From positions 1 to 36,431 of the IMG/VR virus record IMGVR_UViG_3300036466_000081: a stretch of DNA of 36,431 nucleotides. One strand, written 5' to 3'. Origin of the DNA: a virus. Below the pieces are notes generated by a model. That model was not told where the DNA came from, did no database searches, and was given only the letters and a program-made list of their open reading frames with translations. The translations under genes were made by a program, and so were the position numbers. Within the stretch, counting starts at the first letter, position 1, and the number at the start of each line of letters is the position of its first letter. Shown here piece by piece: positions 13,543-20,502 of the stretch.

Positions 13543-15494
13543 TGACCTTCCAACTCCGCCACTACCAGCAAGACGCAGTTGATATCACTATCGACTACGT
13601 GAAGAGGCACACATCGCCAGCCCTGCTTGAGCTCGCGACAGGTGCAGGTAAGAGCCTTATTGTTGCCGAGCTCGCCCGCTTCTTCGCCAAAGCTGCGCCA
13701 CACAAGCGAGTGCTATGTATTGCGCCAAGCAAAGAGCTTGTGACTCAAAACGCAGCCAAGTATTTAGCATACGGATACCCAGCAAGCGTTTATTGCGCTT
13801 CTGCTGGCTCAAAGTGCCTACGGTCGCAGGTGATATTTGCAAGCCCTCAGACAGCCGTTAAGCAAGCCGAGAAAATCGCCCGCCTTGGCATCAGCGCGAT
13901 CATCATTGACGAAGCACACGGTATCACAGAGTCGCTAAAATCAATCGTTGACACTATCCGCGAGTTTTCAGAGAGCGGCAAGCAGATTAACGCCAACGTG
14001 CGCGTGATTGGCATGACTGCCACGCCATACCGCCTAGGAACTGGGTATATCTATGCAATCGATGACACTGGCGAGGAACCCATTCACTATGATGAAACCA
14101 AGGCCATTGATCCGTATTTCAACAAACTGATTTACCGCATTACCGCTGGTGAATTGGTCGGTGAGGGATTTTTATCTAAAGTGATCATCGGTGAGCACTC
14201 GGAAAGCTATGACACCAGCACACTGGAAACTGATAAATTCGGCCAGTTCAGCGCAAAGTCGGTGGCGGCAACGTTCGAGGGGAACACCAAAACAGAGCGA
14301 ATCATTAACAAGATTCAGTACTACTCGCAAGACCGAAAAGGGGTGATGATATTCGCGGCCACGATTAGCCATGCCGAGGAAATCATGCGCTATTTGCCAG
14401 GTGATGCGCGAATAGTTACTGGGTCGACCAAGAAAAAAGACCGTGAATCAATAATCGAGCAATTCAAACAACGCAAGTTCAAGTACCTTGTCAACGTGGC
14501 CGTCCTAACCACTGGCTTTGACGCTCCTCACGTTGACTTTGTTGCCGTACTCCGCGCCACCGAGTCAGCAGGACTATTACAGCAAATTGTAGGCCGTGGA
14601 TTGCGCCTGTGTGACGATAAAGAAAATTGCCTGGTGATGGACTTCGCCGAAAACATCGAGCGCCACGGATTGCAATCAGACCTGTTTACGCCAGAGATTA
14701 AGACCCGCAAAGCGCCAGCAGGTGAGGGAGTGGAAATCGAGGTGCAATGCCCATCATGCTCATGCGTCACGATGAAAAAGCGCAGAAGCGATCCAATGTA
14801 TGACGGCCTAAAAAACGACCGCTTTGGTAACTTCTTGATATCTGGAACAGAGCAGGCTATTGCATATGACGATGAAGGCTTGCCAAGCGAGTACACTGGC
14901 GAAGTGCTCACGATGCAAATTCTTGACCCGCAAAACAAGGATGAGTTTGGCGAGTGTGGAGTAAAAGAAATCCCAGTTCCAGCGCATTACTCGCGCAGAT
15001 GTGCCAATCCGGCCGCATACACCATCAAAGGCGTTGATGTGCCATGTGAACATCGGTACTCGCTCAAGATTTGCCCCCACTGTTACGCTGAGAACGACAT
15101 TGCAGCCCGCCACTGCATTGGATGCAAAGAGCGCCTTGTTGACCCAAACAAAAAGCTAACCGAGCAAGCTGGCAGCGCTGTTATTATGGATGACGGCGAA
15201 ACCCGCGATGTGAAATGCCTTGGCGCAGAATATGCAATCCACAAATCGCGCTTAGGAAATGAGACACTAAAAGTCACATACAAGACGGAGCTTGGCGCTG
15301 TCACTGGATGGCACAGCAAAAAACAGCATTGGATATTCAACCGAGTAGCCAGGGCTAACGGCGTTGAACCAGAGTTCGTTGGCTCGATACAAGATTGCGA
15401 GTCATGGAGCGCAATACCGACAACGGTTAAAATCAAGAAAGTGATCCGCGATGGGTTCACTAATTTTGAGGTGAAAGAGGTGAGGTTTTTATGA
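13542..15494 (+). CDS. DEAD/DEAH-box superfamily 2 helicase with zinc fingers
   Basis: The 650-aa protein has all main SF2 motifs: a Q-type LRHYQQDAV at the start, Walker A ATGAGKS (32-38), DEAH (123-126), GMTATPYR (157-164), TTGFDAP (323-329) and QIVGRGLR (348-355). It resembles the SSL2/type I restriction-like helicases seen in phage replication modules. C-terminal Cys sets at C403/C406 (CPSC) and C511/C514/C525/C528 (CPHC...CIGC) suggest two zinc-binding elements, probably for DNA or partner contact. I use ATG 13542, which overlaps the upstream stop; the frame opens one codon earlier at a TTG. It likely unwinds or remodels replication intermediates. Confidence 0.9.
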   Translation: MTFQLRHYQQDAVDITIDYVKRHTSPALLELATGAGKSLIVAELARFFAKAAPHKRVLCIAPSKELVTQNAAKYLAYGYPASVYCASAGSKCLRSQVIFASPQTAVKQAEKIARLGISAIIIDEAHGITESLKSIVDTIREFSESGKQINANVRVIGMTATPYRLGTGYIYAIDDTGEEPIHYDETKAIDPYFNKLIYRITAGELVGEGFLSKVIIGEHSESYDTSTLETDKFGQFSAKSVAATFEGNTKTERIINKIQYYSQDRKGVMIFAATISHAEEIMRYLPGDARIVTGSTKKKDRESIIEQFKQRKFKYLVNVAVLTTGFDAPHVDFVAVLRATESAGLLQQIVGRGLRLCDDKENCLVMDFAENIERHGLQSDLFTPEIKTRKAPAGEGVEIEVQCPSCSCVTMKKRRSDPMYDGLKNDRFGNFLISGTEQAIAYDDEGLPSEYTGEVLTMQILDPQNKDEFGECGVKEIPVPAHYSRRCANPAAYTIKGVDVPCEHRYSLKICPHCYAENDIAARHCIGCKERLVDPNKKLTEQAGSAVIMDDGETRDVKCLGAEYAIHKSRLGNETLKVTYKTELGAVTGWHSKKQHWIFNRVARANGVEPEFVGSIQDCESWSAIPTTVKIKKVIRDGFTNFEVKEVRFL

Positions 15495-15772
15495 GCAATA
15501 AAATTGATAAAAAACATGCAACATGTGGTAATTGCGAAAATGTTCGTTATGGTGATATGTGCGGCTTGAAAACTGCATATTGCGGATTCCAAATGGATGA
15601 TGATGGGCCAATAGTTCCTCACCATGCAGAGTTGAAAAACGGGAATCGAGGAGATCCAACAATCATTATTTTTTGGCGTGTTCCAATGTGGTGCCATAGG
15701 GATGACAACGAGGTTATCAAGTCTGACTCTAAAGCGAAAGAATCAGAATGGGTTTATAAGGAATTAAAATGA
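15491..15772 (+). CDS. Cys-rich hypothetical 93-aa protein
   Basis: The ATG at 15491 follows GAGGTGAGG and overlaps the helicase stop (ATGA). Cys residues fall at HATCGNCENVRYGDMCGLK, then AYCGF and MWCHRDD, which suggests a small zinc-binding fold with a CxxC-x8-C start. The gene lies between the helicase and the VRR-NUC nuclease and is coupled to both, so it may assist them. No family recognised. Confidence 0.7.
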   Translation: MSNKIDKKHATCGNCENVRYGDMCGLKTAYCGFQMDDDGPIVPHHAELKNGNRGDPTIIIFWRVPMWCHRDDNEVIKSDSKAKESEWVYKELK

Positions 15773-16191
15773 ACCTCACCAAACTAAACACCCACAACAT
15801 CACCGTGTTCGGTGACAATAGCTACCGCGGAGATTGCCCGTTTGAATCAGCAGAGCAAGTCAGCTTTCTGGCACAGCTTCGCAGGCTATATCCAGAGCTT
15901 GCAGAAATCGCGGTACACATTCGCAACGAAGGCAAGCGCACAAAGCGCCAAGGCCACCAGCAGAAGATTGAAGGGATGAACACAGGCGCCAGTGACATTG
16001 TTATTCCATGCTCACCGCCGATACTCATCGAGTTGAAGAGGCAAGACCACACGCTAAGCAGCATCAGCGACAAACAGATAAAGTACCTGGCACTCAGCCA
16101 GCGACAAGGCGCGTTTGCCTGCGTAGCGTTAGGAGCATCTGGAGCAATGGAGGCTGTGAGACAATGGCATACACAAAACCGCAAAAAATAA
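15769..16191 (+). CDS. VRR-NUC domain nuclease
   Basis: The 140-aa protein has the compact VRR-NUC pattern of PD-(D/E)XK nucleases: an early Glu (E29 in SAEQVSFLAQLRRLYP), HIRNEGKRT (50-58), TGASDIVIP (72-80) with Asp76, ILIELKRQD (85-93) with Glu88 and Lys90, then SDKQIKYLALSQRQG with Gln103. Stand-alone phage members are thought to resolve branched DNA or flaps. Its pairing with an SF2 helicase in one operon is common in phages. The start has AAGGAATT upstream and overlaps the preceding stop. Confidence 0.9.
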   Translation: MNLTKLNTHNITVFGDNSYRGDCPFESAEQVSFLAQLRRLYPELAEIAVHIRNEGKRTKRQGHQQKIEGMNTGASDIVIPCSPPILIELKRQDHTLSSISDKQIKYLALSQRQGAFACVALGASGAMEAVRQWHTQNRKK

Positions 16192-16427
16192 CAGGACAGA
16201 TGCCGCTAAATTACTTCTCGCACGATGAACAGTGGATTAATTCACAGTTGGCATACTGCGTTGATGTTGTTGAGCGCACCAAGGTTTGCCAAGCGTACAG
16301 CAAAGTTTATCTGCAAGCGCATGATGCAGAGCCACACGAAGTGCGCAAAGATGGCAAAGCCAGGTACGCTGCTAACAGCCGATTGCGCGAGTATGTGGCG
16401 AAGAAATTTAGGGTGTTTAATAAATAA
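16164..16427 (+). CDS. Hypothetical 87-aa basic protein, end of the plus-strand operon
   Basis: I start it at ATG 16164 (MAYTKPQKITGQMPLNYFSH); the frame is open upstream to 16008, but that part is a shadow of the nuclease gene. It overlaps the nuclease by 28 nt. The sequence has VVERTKVCQAYSKVYLQAHD and a basic end (KARYAANSRLREYVAKKFR), typical of a small helical nucleic-acid-binding phage protein. A last-gene position could suit a late regulator, but I see no antiterminator signature. Confidence 0.68.
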   Translation: MAYTKPQKITGQMPLNYFSHDEQWINSQLAYCVDVVERTKVCQAYSKVYLQAHDAEPHEVRKDGKARYAANSRLREYVAKKFRVFNK

Positions 16428-16429
16428 TG

Positions 16430-16457
16430 TTGACACATAAATAAATGTTGATATACT
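16430..16457 (+). promoter_or_regulatory. Promoter of the accessory cassette
   Basis: TTGACA (16430-16435), a 16-nt spacer and TATACT (16452-16457) make a strong sigma70 promoter. The spacer itself contains ATAAATAAATGTTGA, a near copy of the block upstream of other -35 boxes in this phage. Confidence 0.85.
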
Positions 16458-16466
16458 TGTTATCAA
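16448..16466. promoter_or_regulatory. Operator-like inverted repeat over the -10 box
   Basis: TTGATA (16448-16453) and TATCAA (16461-16466) are inverted copies with a 7-nt gap and cover the -10 box at 16452-16457. The arms match the TTGATAA arms at 12580, 27394 and near 510, so the same repressor may act at all of them. Confidence 0.55.
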
Positions 16467-16484
16467 GAGCTGAGGAATAGACCG

Positions 16485-16508
16485 ATGCGATATGAGATAA
16501 GAAGATGA
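16485..16508 (+). CDS. 7-codon leader peptide MRYEIRR
   Basis: ATG CGA TAT GAG ATA AGA AGA TGA begins 8 nt after a strong TGAGGA ribosome site (16471-16476). Its stop overlaps the next ATG (16505) as ATGA, and that ATG has no good ribosome site of its own. Three of its seven codons are rare in many enterobacteria (ATA, AGA, AGA). Translation of the downstream gene therefore looks dependent on reading this leader. Confidence 0.5.
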   Translation: MRYEIRR

Positions 16509-16831
16509 AAACAGTTACACTTTACCACGGCACAACTCTTGAGAACGGCAAAAGCATTCTTAATGATGGCGTTATCAATGGTCCCGTGTATATGTCTCCA
16601 TCATTCAAAACCGCTGAGGATTACGCGGCCAATAATTCTTCTGATTACATGATATTTGAGCTGGAAATTGCATTTGATGAGCTCGAATATGATGCAGAAT
16701 TTATCAATGGTGACACTGATGACTTGGTTCAAGAGTCGCTTGATGCTGGTTCGGTGTTTGTGGATGGTGACGTATCAATATCAAATGCAAAAGTTAAAAC
16801 ATTCATCGATTACGAAGAAGTTGATGCGTAA
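16505..16831 (+). CDS. Small protein resembling the ADP-ribosyltransferase fold
   Basis: The 108-aa acidic protein starts MKTVTLYHGTTLENGKSILN. The order YHGT (7-10), a helix with ENGKSILNDGVI (13-24), a strand VYMSPSFKTAEDYA (28-41), and IFELEIAF (50-57) follows the small ART/KptA-like layout, in which His, a Ser/Tyr pair and later Glu line the NAD pocket. The closing VSISNAKVKTFIDYEE is also typical of such folds. The second half is very acidic (ELEYDAEFINGDTDDL). It is alone with one 58-aa gene behind its own promoter, as accessory anti-defence or host-modifying genes often are. The call rests on motif pattern only. Confidence 0.45.
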   Translation: MKTVTLYHGTTLENGKSILNDGVINGPVYMSPSFKTAEDYAANNSSDYMIFELEIAFDELEYDAEFINGDTDDLVQESLDAGSVFVDGDVSISNAKVKTFIDYEEVDA

Positions 16832-16834
16832 TCG

Positions 16835-17011
16835 ATGAAAACCATAACAGTAACACTAACCAACCAGACAGAAACAATCGAGCGAACCATCAAGACAAGA
16901 GGAAGCGCAAAGAAGGCTGCCAACGCTTTGGCGTATACGATGGAAGGATTTACAGCTGTTTGTTACAAAGTTGAAAATAATACTTGCAAAAATGAGGCCA
17001 ATAGCAAATAA
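16835..17011 (+). CDS. Hypothetical 58-aa basic protein of the accessory cassette
   Basis: The ATG at 16835 starts 3 nt after the stop of the ART-like gene and has no clear ribosome site, so it is probably translated by re-initiation. The product begins MKTITVTLTNQTETIERTIK, an alternating beta pattern, followed by a helix (GSAKKAANALAYTMEG) and a tail with two Cys (VCYKVENNTCKNEA). The charge is opposite to that of its acidic partner, so the two could bind each other as a pair. No family recognised. Confidence 0.65.
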   Translation: MKTITVTLTNQTETIERTIKTRGSAKKAANALAYTMEGFTAVCYKVENNTCKNEANSK

Positions 17012-17060
17012 TTACGTTGTTCATTTCGTGTATTTCCTTTTGTATTGCTCTACCTTGAAC

Positions 17061-17090
17061 AACCCGCTCTCTCCGGCGGGTTCTTTTTTT
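17061..17090 (+). terminator. Rho-independent terminator closing the plus-strand cassette
   Basis: AACCCGC (17061-17067) pairs with GCGGGTT (17076-17082), followed by CTTTTTTT. It sits between the convergent accessory cassette and the last gene of the minus-strand late operon. Confidence 0.9.
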
Positions 17091-17472
17091 ATGTGGATGG
17101 GTAATTTAGCGCCCACCTTATCACCGCGGCAATAGCCCCACCAATAGCACCCCACTTAACAAGCCAGAGCAGCACATTTTGCACCGACTTCCCTATCCTT
17201 GCCGTTCCCTGTATATCCCTGTGAAGCTCGACAATAGACCTAGTTTCTTCTGTGAGCTTGTCTATAGACTGAGTATTCTGGTTAACTGCATTTATCATCG
17301 AATCAAATTTGGCTGCCTCGTCAGTAACATGCTTTTCAAAACGACTTGTTAGCGAGATTATGGATTTATCAACTGACAATTTATGTGAATCGAACCTGTC
17401 TGATAGATCTTTCAATTCGCCATGCATTGCCGACAATTCCTCGTCACTGAATCTTCGCGCCATTGGTTCCAT
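17089..17472 (-). CDS. Coiled-coil protein with a C-terminal membrane segment, lysis module
   Basis: The 127-aa protein has a soluble helical region with heptads (about 8-85: ELSAMHGELKDLSDRF, DEAAKFDSMINAVNQN) and one membrane segment near 100-123 (VLLWLVKWGAIGGAIAAVIRW). This resembles small lysis-associated proteins of the XhlA type, although the sequence match is loose. It is the last gene of the late operon, after the holin-like gene and endolysin. ATG at 17472 or 17463 both fit; a GGCAAGAG site favours the first. Confidence 0.65.
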   Translation of the reverse strand: MEPMARRFSDEELSAMHGELKDLSDRFDSHKLSVDKSIISLTSRFEKHVTDEAAKFDSMINAVNQNTQSIDKLTEETRSIVELHRDIQGTARIGKSVQNVLLWLVKWGAIGGAIAAVIRWALNYPST

Positions 17473-17554
17473 AACTCTTGCCTTTTAACTTTCGGCTATG
17501 ATAACAACCATTTGACCGCATGTCATTGATGTCAGTAATTTGTTTATGCAAATT

Positions 17555-17956
17555 TCATGCCTTGCCCTTACCAATAGCCCCAGACAGCACGCTAACGCCA
17601 TGAACCCCAAAGTAAAACATCAATATCAAACCAAACCCATCGTTGATATTCAGACTCATAAACGCGCTTATATCAGCCGCAAGAACAGTACCTGGATTAA
17701 ACGCCTCATCATAAATAAAGCGGCCAATCACCGACGACACAAGCCAGCTGACAGTCATTAACAGCCATACCATTGCAATCATAGTGGCAATAAATCTGCG
17801 CGCCGGGCTCTGGTGTTTAGTCGCCTCCACATATTGCAAGAGGAAATCGGCTTTTTGCTGCGGAAGCCAGTCGGTGCCTGCAATCCGATCTACTATCTTT
17901 GTCGCAGAATCGACAACAGAGCTAACACCAAACAAGCCTTTTATGAATGCCAACAT
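17555..17956 (-). CDS. Probable holin-like membrane protein
   Basis: The 133-aa protein has a helical start (MLAFIKGLFGVSSVVDSATK), a soluble amphipathic part (DWLPQQKADFLLQYVEATKH, which recalls phage holins of the three-helix family), and two membrane segments: about 55-78 (ATMIAMVWLLMTVSWLVSSV) and about 105-126 (GFGLILMFYFGVHGVSVLSG). It lies one gene after the M15 peptidase, where a holin is expected to form pores that release the endolysin. The GAGGTG ribosome site fits ATG 17956. Confidence 0.7.
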   Translation of the reverse strand: MLAFIKGLFGVSSVVDSATKIVDRIAGTDWLPQQKADFLLQYVEATKHQSPARRFIATMIAMVWLLMTVSWLVSSVIGRFIYDEAFNPGTVLAADISAFMSLNINDGFGLILMFYFGVHGVSVLSGAIGKGKA

Positions 17957-17964
17957 AATCCACC

Positions 17965-18327
17965 TCAGTATTCAAAGCTGACGTTTTGCGGCAGCGTTTC
18001 GTCAATGTCGATGTGAATGAATTTTTTGGCAGTATTAACGCCAATGCGTTTTATCCCATGTAAGTGCGCATGATGCTCAATAGCGTACCTGACGAGGCTG
18101 TCAGAATAGGCAATATCAACAGCCAACCCTCTTGTGTGTGCACTGTTTTGTTTGCCGCCAACCTTGGAATTATGAGCGACGCATCTAGCCCCGCTGGTGA
18201 CAATGAACGGCACCCCTGCATCCTCTCGCATTTCAAATACAATGCATTTGAGCTTGTCGCTGATATCCATTCCGCAGCCACAGCGACATTGGAACTCGTC
18301 ACGTTTGAAATATTTGCTTTGCTTCAT
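17965..18327 (-). CDS. Peptidase M15 endolysin (D-Ala-D-Ala carboxypeptidase type)
   Basis: The 120-aa enzyme cleaves peptidoglycan cross-links to lyse the host. Zinc-binding motifs are SAHTRGLAVDI (62-72; His64, Asp71) and FIHIDID (103-109; His105). The block PFIVTSGARCVAHNSKVGG (40-58) is standard for Peptidase_M15_3 proteins. The start CRCGCG (14-19) adds three Cys residues, seen in some phage members. No signal peptide, so it depends on the adjacent holin. The GGTGG site and a possible 19-aa ORF lie directly upstream. Confidence 0.93.
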   Translation of the reverse strand: MKQSKYFKRDEFQCRCGCGMDISDKLKCIVFEMREDAGVPFIVTSGARCVAHNSKVGGKQNSAHTRGLAVDIAYSDSLVRYAIEHHAHLHGIKRIGVNTAKKFIHIDIDETLPQNVSFEY

Positions 18328-18383
18328 ATTGTACCACCATATAACTCATTCGCCTTGTCGATCAGTCTCGGCAATAACCGCAT
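18324..18383 (-). CDS. Possible 19-aa ORF before the endolysin
   Basis: MRLLPRLIDKANELYGGTI starts at 18383 with AAGAG seven bases upstream and ends in an ATGA overlap with the endolysin start. It fills the only gap between the tailspike and the endolysin. It could be a coupling leader or a decayed gene; there is no further support. Confidence 0.3.
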   Translation of the reverse strand: MRLLPRLIDKANELYGGTI

Positions 18384-18399
18384 GAATAACTCTTGTTTT

Positions 18400-20490
18400 T
18401 TATTTACCTATAACTTTAATGTAAAGGCTTACGTTTGTTGCTGAACATCTAACAGTGATGCCCGTAGTTGTTAGTCCGGTAACTGACCATGTACGACCAG
18501 TAATGCCAACTACATCTACGCTAGGCGACCATGCAGCTCTAGGGAATACAATGGGGAAATTAAACGTTTGATCAGTGTTTTCTGTGACGTTGTAGTTAAC
18601 TAACATCCATTGCTCAAGAGTTCCATCCGAATTAAAACGATATCCATCGCTTCCATCTTGTGACCTTGGGTATTTTAAGTCAGAAAAGCTTGCAGAGCCA
18701 ATAATCATATTAGTCCCATCAATCACGGCACTAGGAGCTACCACCCTCCATATTGACCCAGCAGAGTGTAGGTTTTTTAGGGAGATAATCCCAAATGCTC
18801 TTGGGGTTTCAACTCTGTTAATATTACCTGTTGCTCCACCGTTAATGACTTTAAAGTCAGACAAGTCCAAATTGTCGAATACCGGTGAAGTTGTATAAGG
18901 TTCTACGTCACCGTCTTGTGTAGCTTGAATTGAGATATCAGCCCAAGATGAGGCGCTAAGAGTTTGTGCTTCTCTATCGATAACACCTGAGATTTTAATG
19001 TTGTCGTACCGGTTAGTTGGAAGCCATCCAGTAGTACCACCTACCCCAGCAGTATTTTCTAGCCTGAACCCGCCAAGGGTTCTGTTTGCGTCAGATGTTT
19101 TAGTATATAGATTAATGTGAACATCACTGAATTTTGTGTCAGGGGCTACCCATTGGTAAGCAAGACCAGACATGGCACGGTTTGATTGTGTTCCTGTGCT
19201 TCCCTCATCTACAATGTTGATTTTTACATTACTGCATCCGTCAGCGCGGCGGTCAGCATCTAATACCGCATTTACAGTGACTGATGTTGTGAACAGTACA
19301 GAGATTGCGGCATACGTAAAACCATCATAAGTCACAGTTCCGCGCACGTTACTACACCCAGCAAAATATGCTGCACGATGCTGTACATTGGATTTAATGT
19401 TAACTCTGATATCATCGGCGAGATACAAAGCGCATGGGTAGCCGACTGACTCAGCTACAATGTCTAAATCAAAATGAGAGCAGCCACCTTTTGACGGATC
19501 AGAATAACTCCCTGAGCGCACCCCGTAACGGACATTGCTCATTTTGTTTTTTACAAAAATCCCTTTGCAATTTTCCTCAAAGTATAGTGCAGATGAACCA
19601 GCATAGCCCAACCCAAAAGGTGACGGAGCAGCTATATTCGCTAATGGATTAGCGTCAAAATTAACTGTTACTACAATCATTCCGCACCTTACGAATTTTA
19701 TTAAATCCGTGAGATAATCCTCTGAGTATGTAGAGACGTCTTTTACTGTTGCATTGGCGCCTGTGATATACACGAATGGTTCATCAGTAAATGTTACAAG
19801 TGAAGCATTTCCTGTGATGGCTCCAAAATCCACCTCATAGACATCGTCATCAGGGAAGTGGACTTGGTTACTCAGTCCGCAAGCCGCAATAAATGCACCA
19901 GTTGAGTCAACCCCAGTTTTACCGCCTAGGTGTTTTACGTTGGCTACACCGTCAATTAGTTGATAAACTGCGGTATTTCCATTTCCTGCATCCCGAATGT
20001 TATAGCCGTTAGCAGTGCCTCCACTAACAACATCAAATGGAGCATTATTCAGTTCAATGACGTAAACTCGACCACCAACACTAACATCCCCAGCAGCCAA
20101 TTGCGCTATGGTAACGTGTCGGCGGTATAAGTTAGTGTCGCCAGCATAAAGCACATCAGTCACATGCACCACCTGATAAGCTGGCTCGCTAGGCACAGTA
20201 CCTGCTGTTGCTGTAAACGGAAGTGACCCGGTGTAAATCCATTGTGTGCCAACTGAATCAACCGCAAAATCAGTTTTCTTGGTAAACGTCACACCGTCAG
20301 CAAACTTTCCGACATACGACCAATCAATCCCATTAACAGTTGCTGGCAATGTCTTTTGTACTTGGCCTGTGACAGCGTTTGTTGCGTAATCAGAATCAAC
20401 ACCGTTGACCTTACCGGTGATAACCTCTGTGTGAAACGTGTCATGTTTTTTAGCGGCCTCTAAATCCGCAACTTTCAATAAGTCAGCCAT
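18400..20490 (-). CDS. Tailspike with beta-helix body
   Basis: The 696-aa protein is long and rich in Gly, Asn, Thr and Val with short strands, as in right-handed beta-helix tailspikes that bind or cut surface polysaccharide. The first 60-70 residues (LLKVADLEAAKKHDTFHTEV, GKVNGVDSDYATNAVTGQVQ) form a separate head-binding module. A TGVDSTGAFIAACGL block near residue 200 is a common beta-helix entry motif, and later repeats such as ANATVKDVSTYSEDYLTDLI follow. The end (FNFPIVFPRAAWSPSVDVVG...VSLYIKVIGK) looks like a trimerisation or cap domain. Active-site acids cannot be picked by eye. ATG 20490 is preferred over 20493 because of AGGGG spacing. Confidence 0.8.
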   Translation of the reverse strand: MADLLKVADLEAAKKHDTFHTEVITGKVNGVDSDYATNAVTGQVQKTLPATVNGIDWSYVGKFADGVTFTKKTDFAVDSVGTQWIYTGSLPFTATAGTVPSEPAYQVVHVTDVLYAGDTNLYRRHVTIAQLAAGDVSVGGRVYVIELNNAPFDVVSGGTANGYNIRDAGNGNTAVYQLIDGVANVKHLGGKTGVDSTGAFIAACGLSNQVHFPDDDVYEVDFGAITGNASLVTFTDEPFVYITGANATVKDVSTYSEDYLTDLIKFVRCGMIVVTVNFDANPLANIAAPSPFGLGYAGSSALYFEENCKGIFVKNKMSNVRYGVRSGSYSDPSKGGCSHFDLDIVAESVGYPCALYLADDIRVNIKSNVQHRAAYFAGCSNVRGTVTYDGFTYAAISVLFTTSVTVNAVLDADRRADGCSNVKINIVDEGSTGTQSNRAMSGLAYQWVAPDTKFSDVHINLYTKTSDANRTLGGFRLENTAGVGGTTGWLPTNRYDNIKISGVIDREAQTLSASSWADISIQATQDGDVEPYTTSPVFDNLDLSDFKVINGGATGNINRVETPRAFGIISLKNLHSAGSIWRVVAPSAVIDGTNMIIGSASFSDLKYPRSQDGSDGYRFNSDGTLEQWMLVNYNVTENTDQTFNFPIVFPRAAWSPSVDVVGITGRTWSVTGLTTTGITVRCSATNVSLYIKVIGK

Positions 20491-20502
20491 CATAAGCCCC
20501 TA

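Noticed and set aside
15083-15697. Minus-strand 204-aa ORF
   Set aside because: It overlaps the helicase and Cys-rich genes in antisense; no ribosome site and no supporting operon.
16008-16163. N-terminal extension of the 87-aa protein
   Set aside because: The extra 52 codons overlap the VRR-NUC core in another frame and lack a ribosome site.
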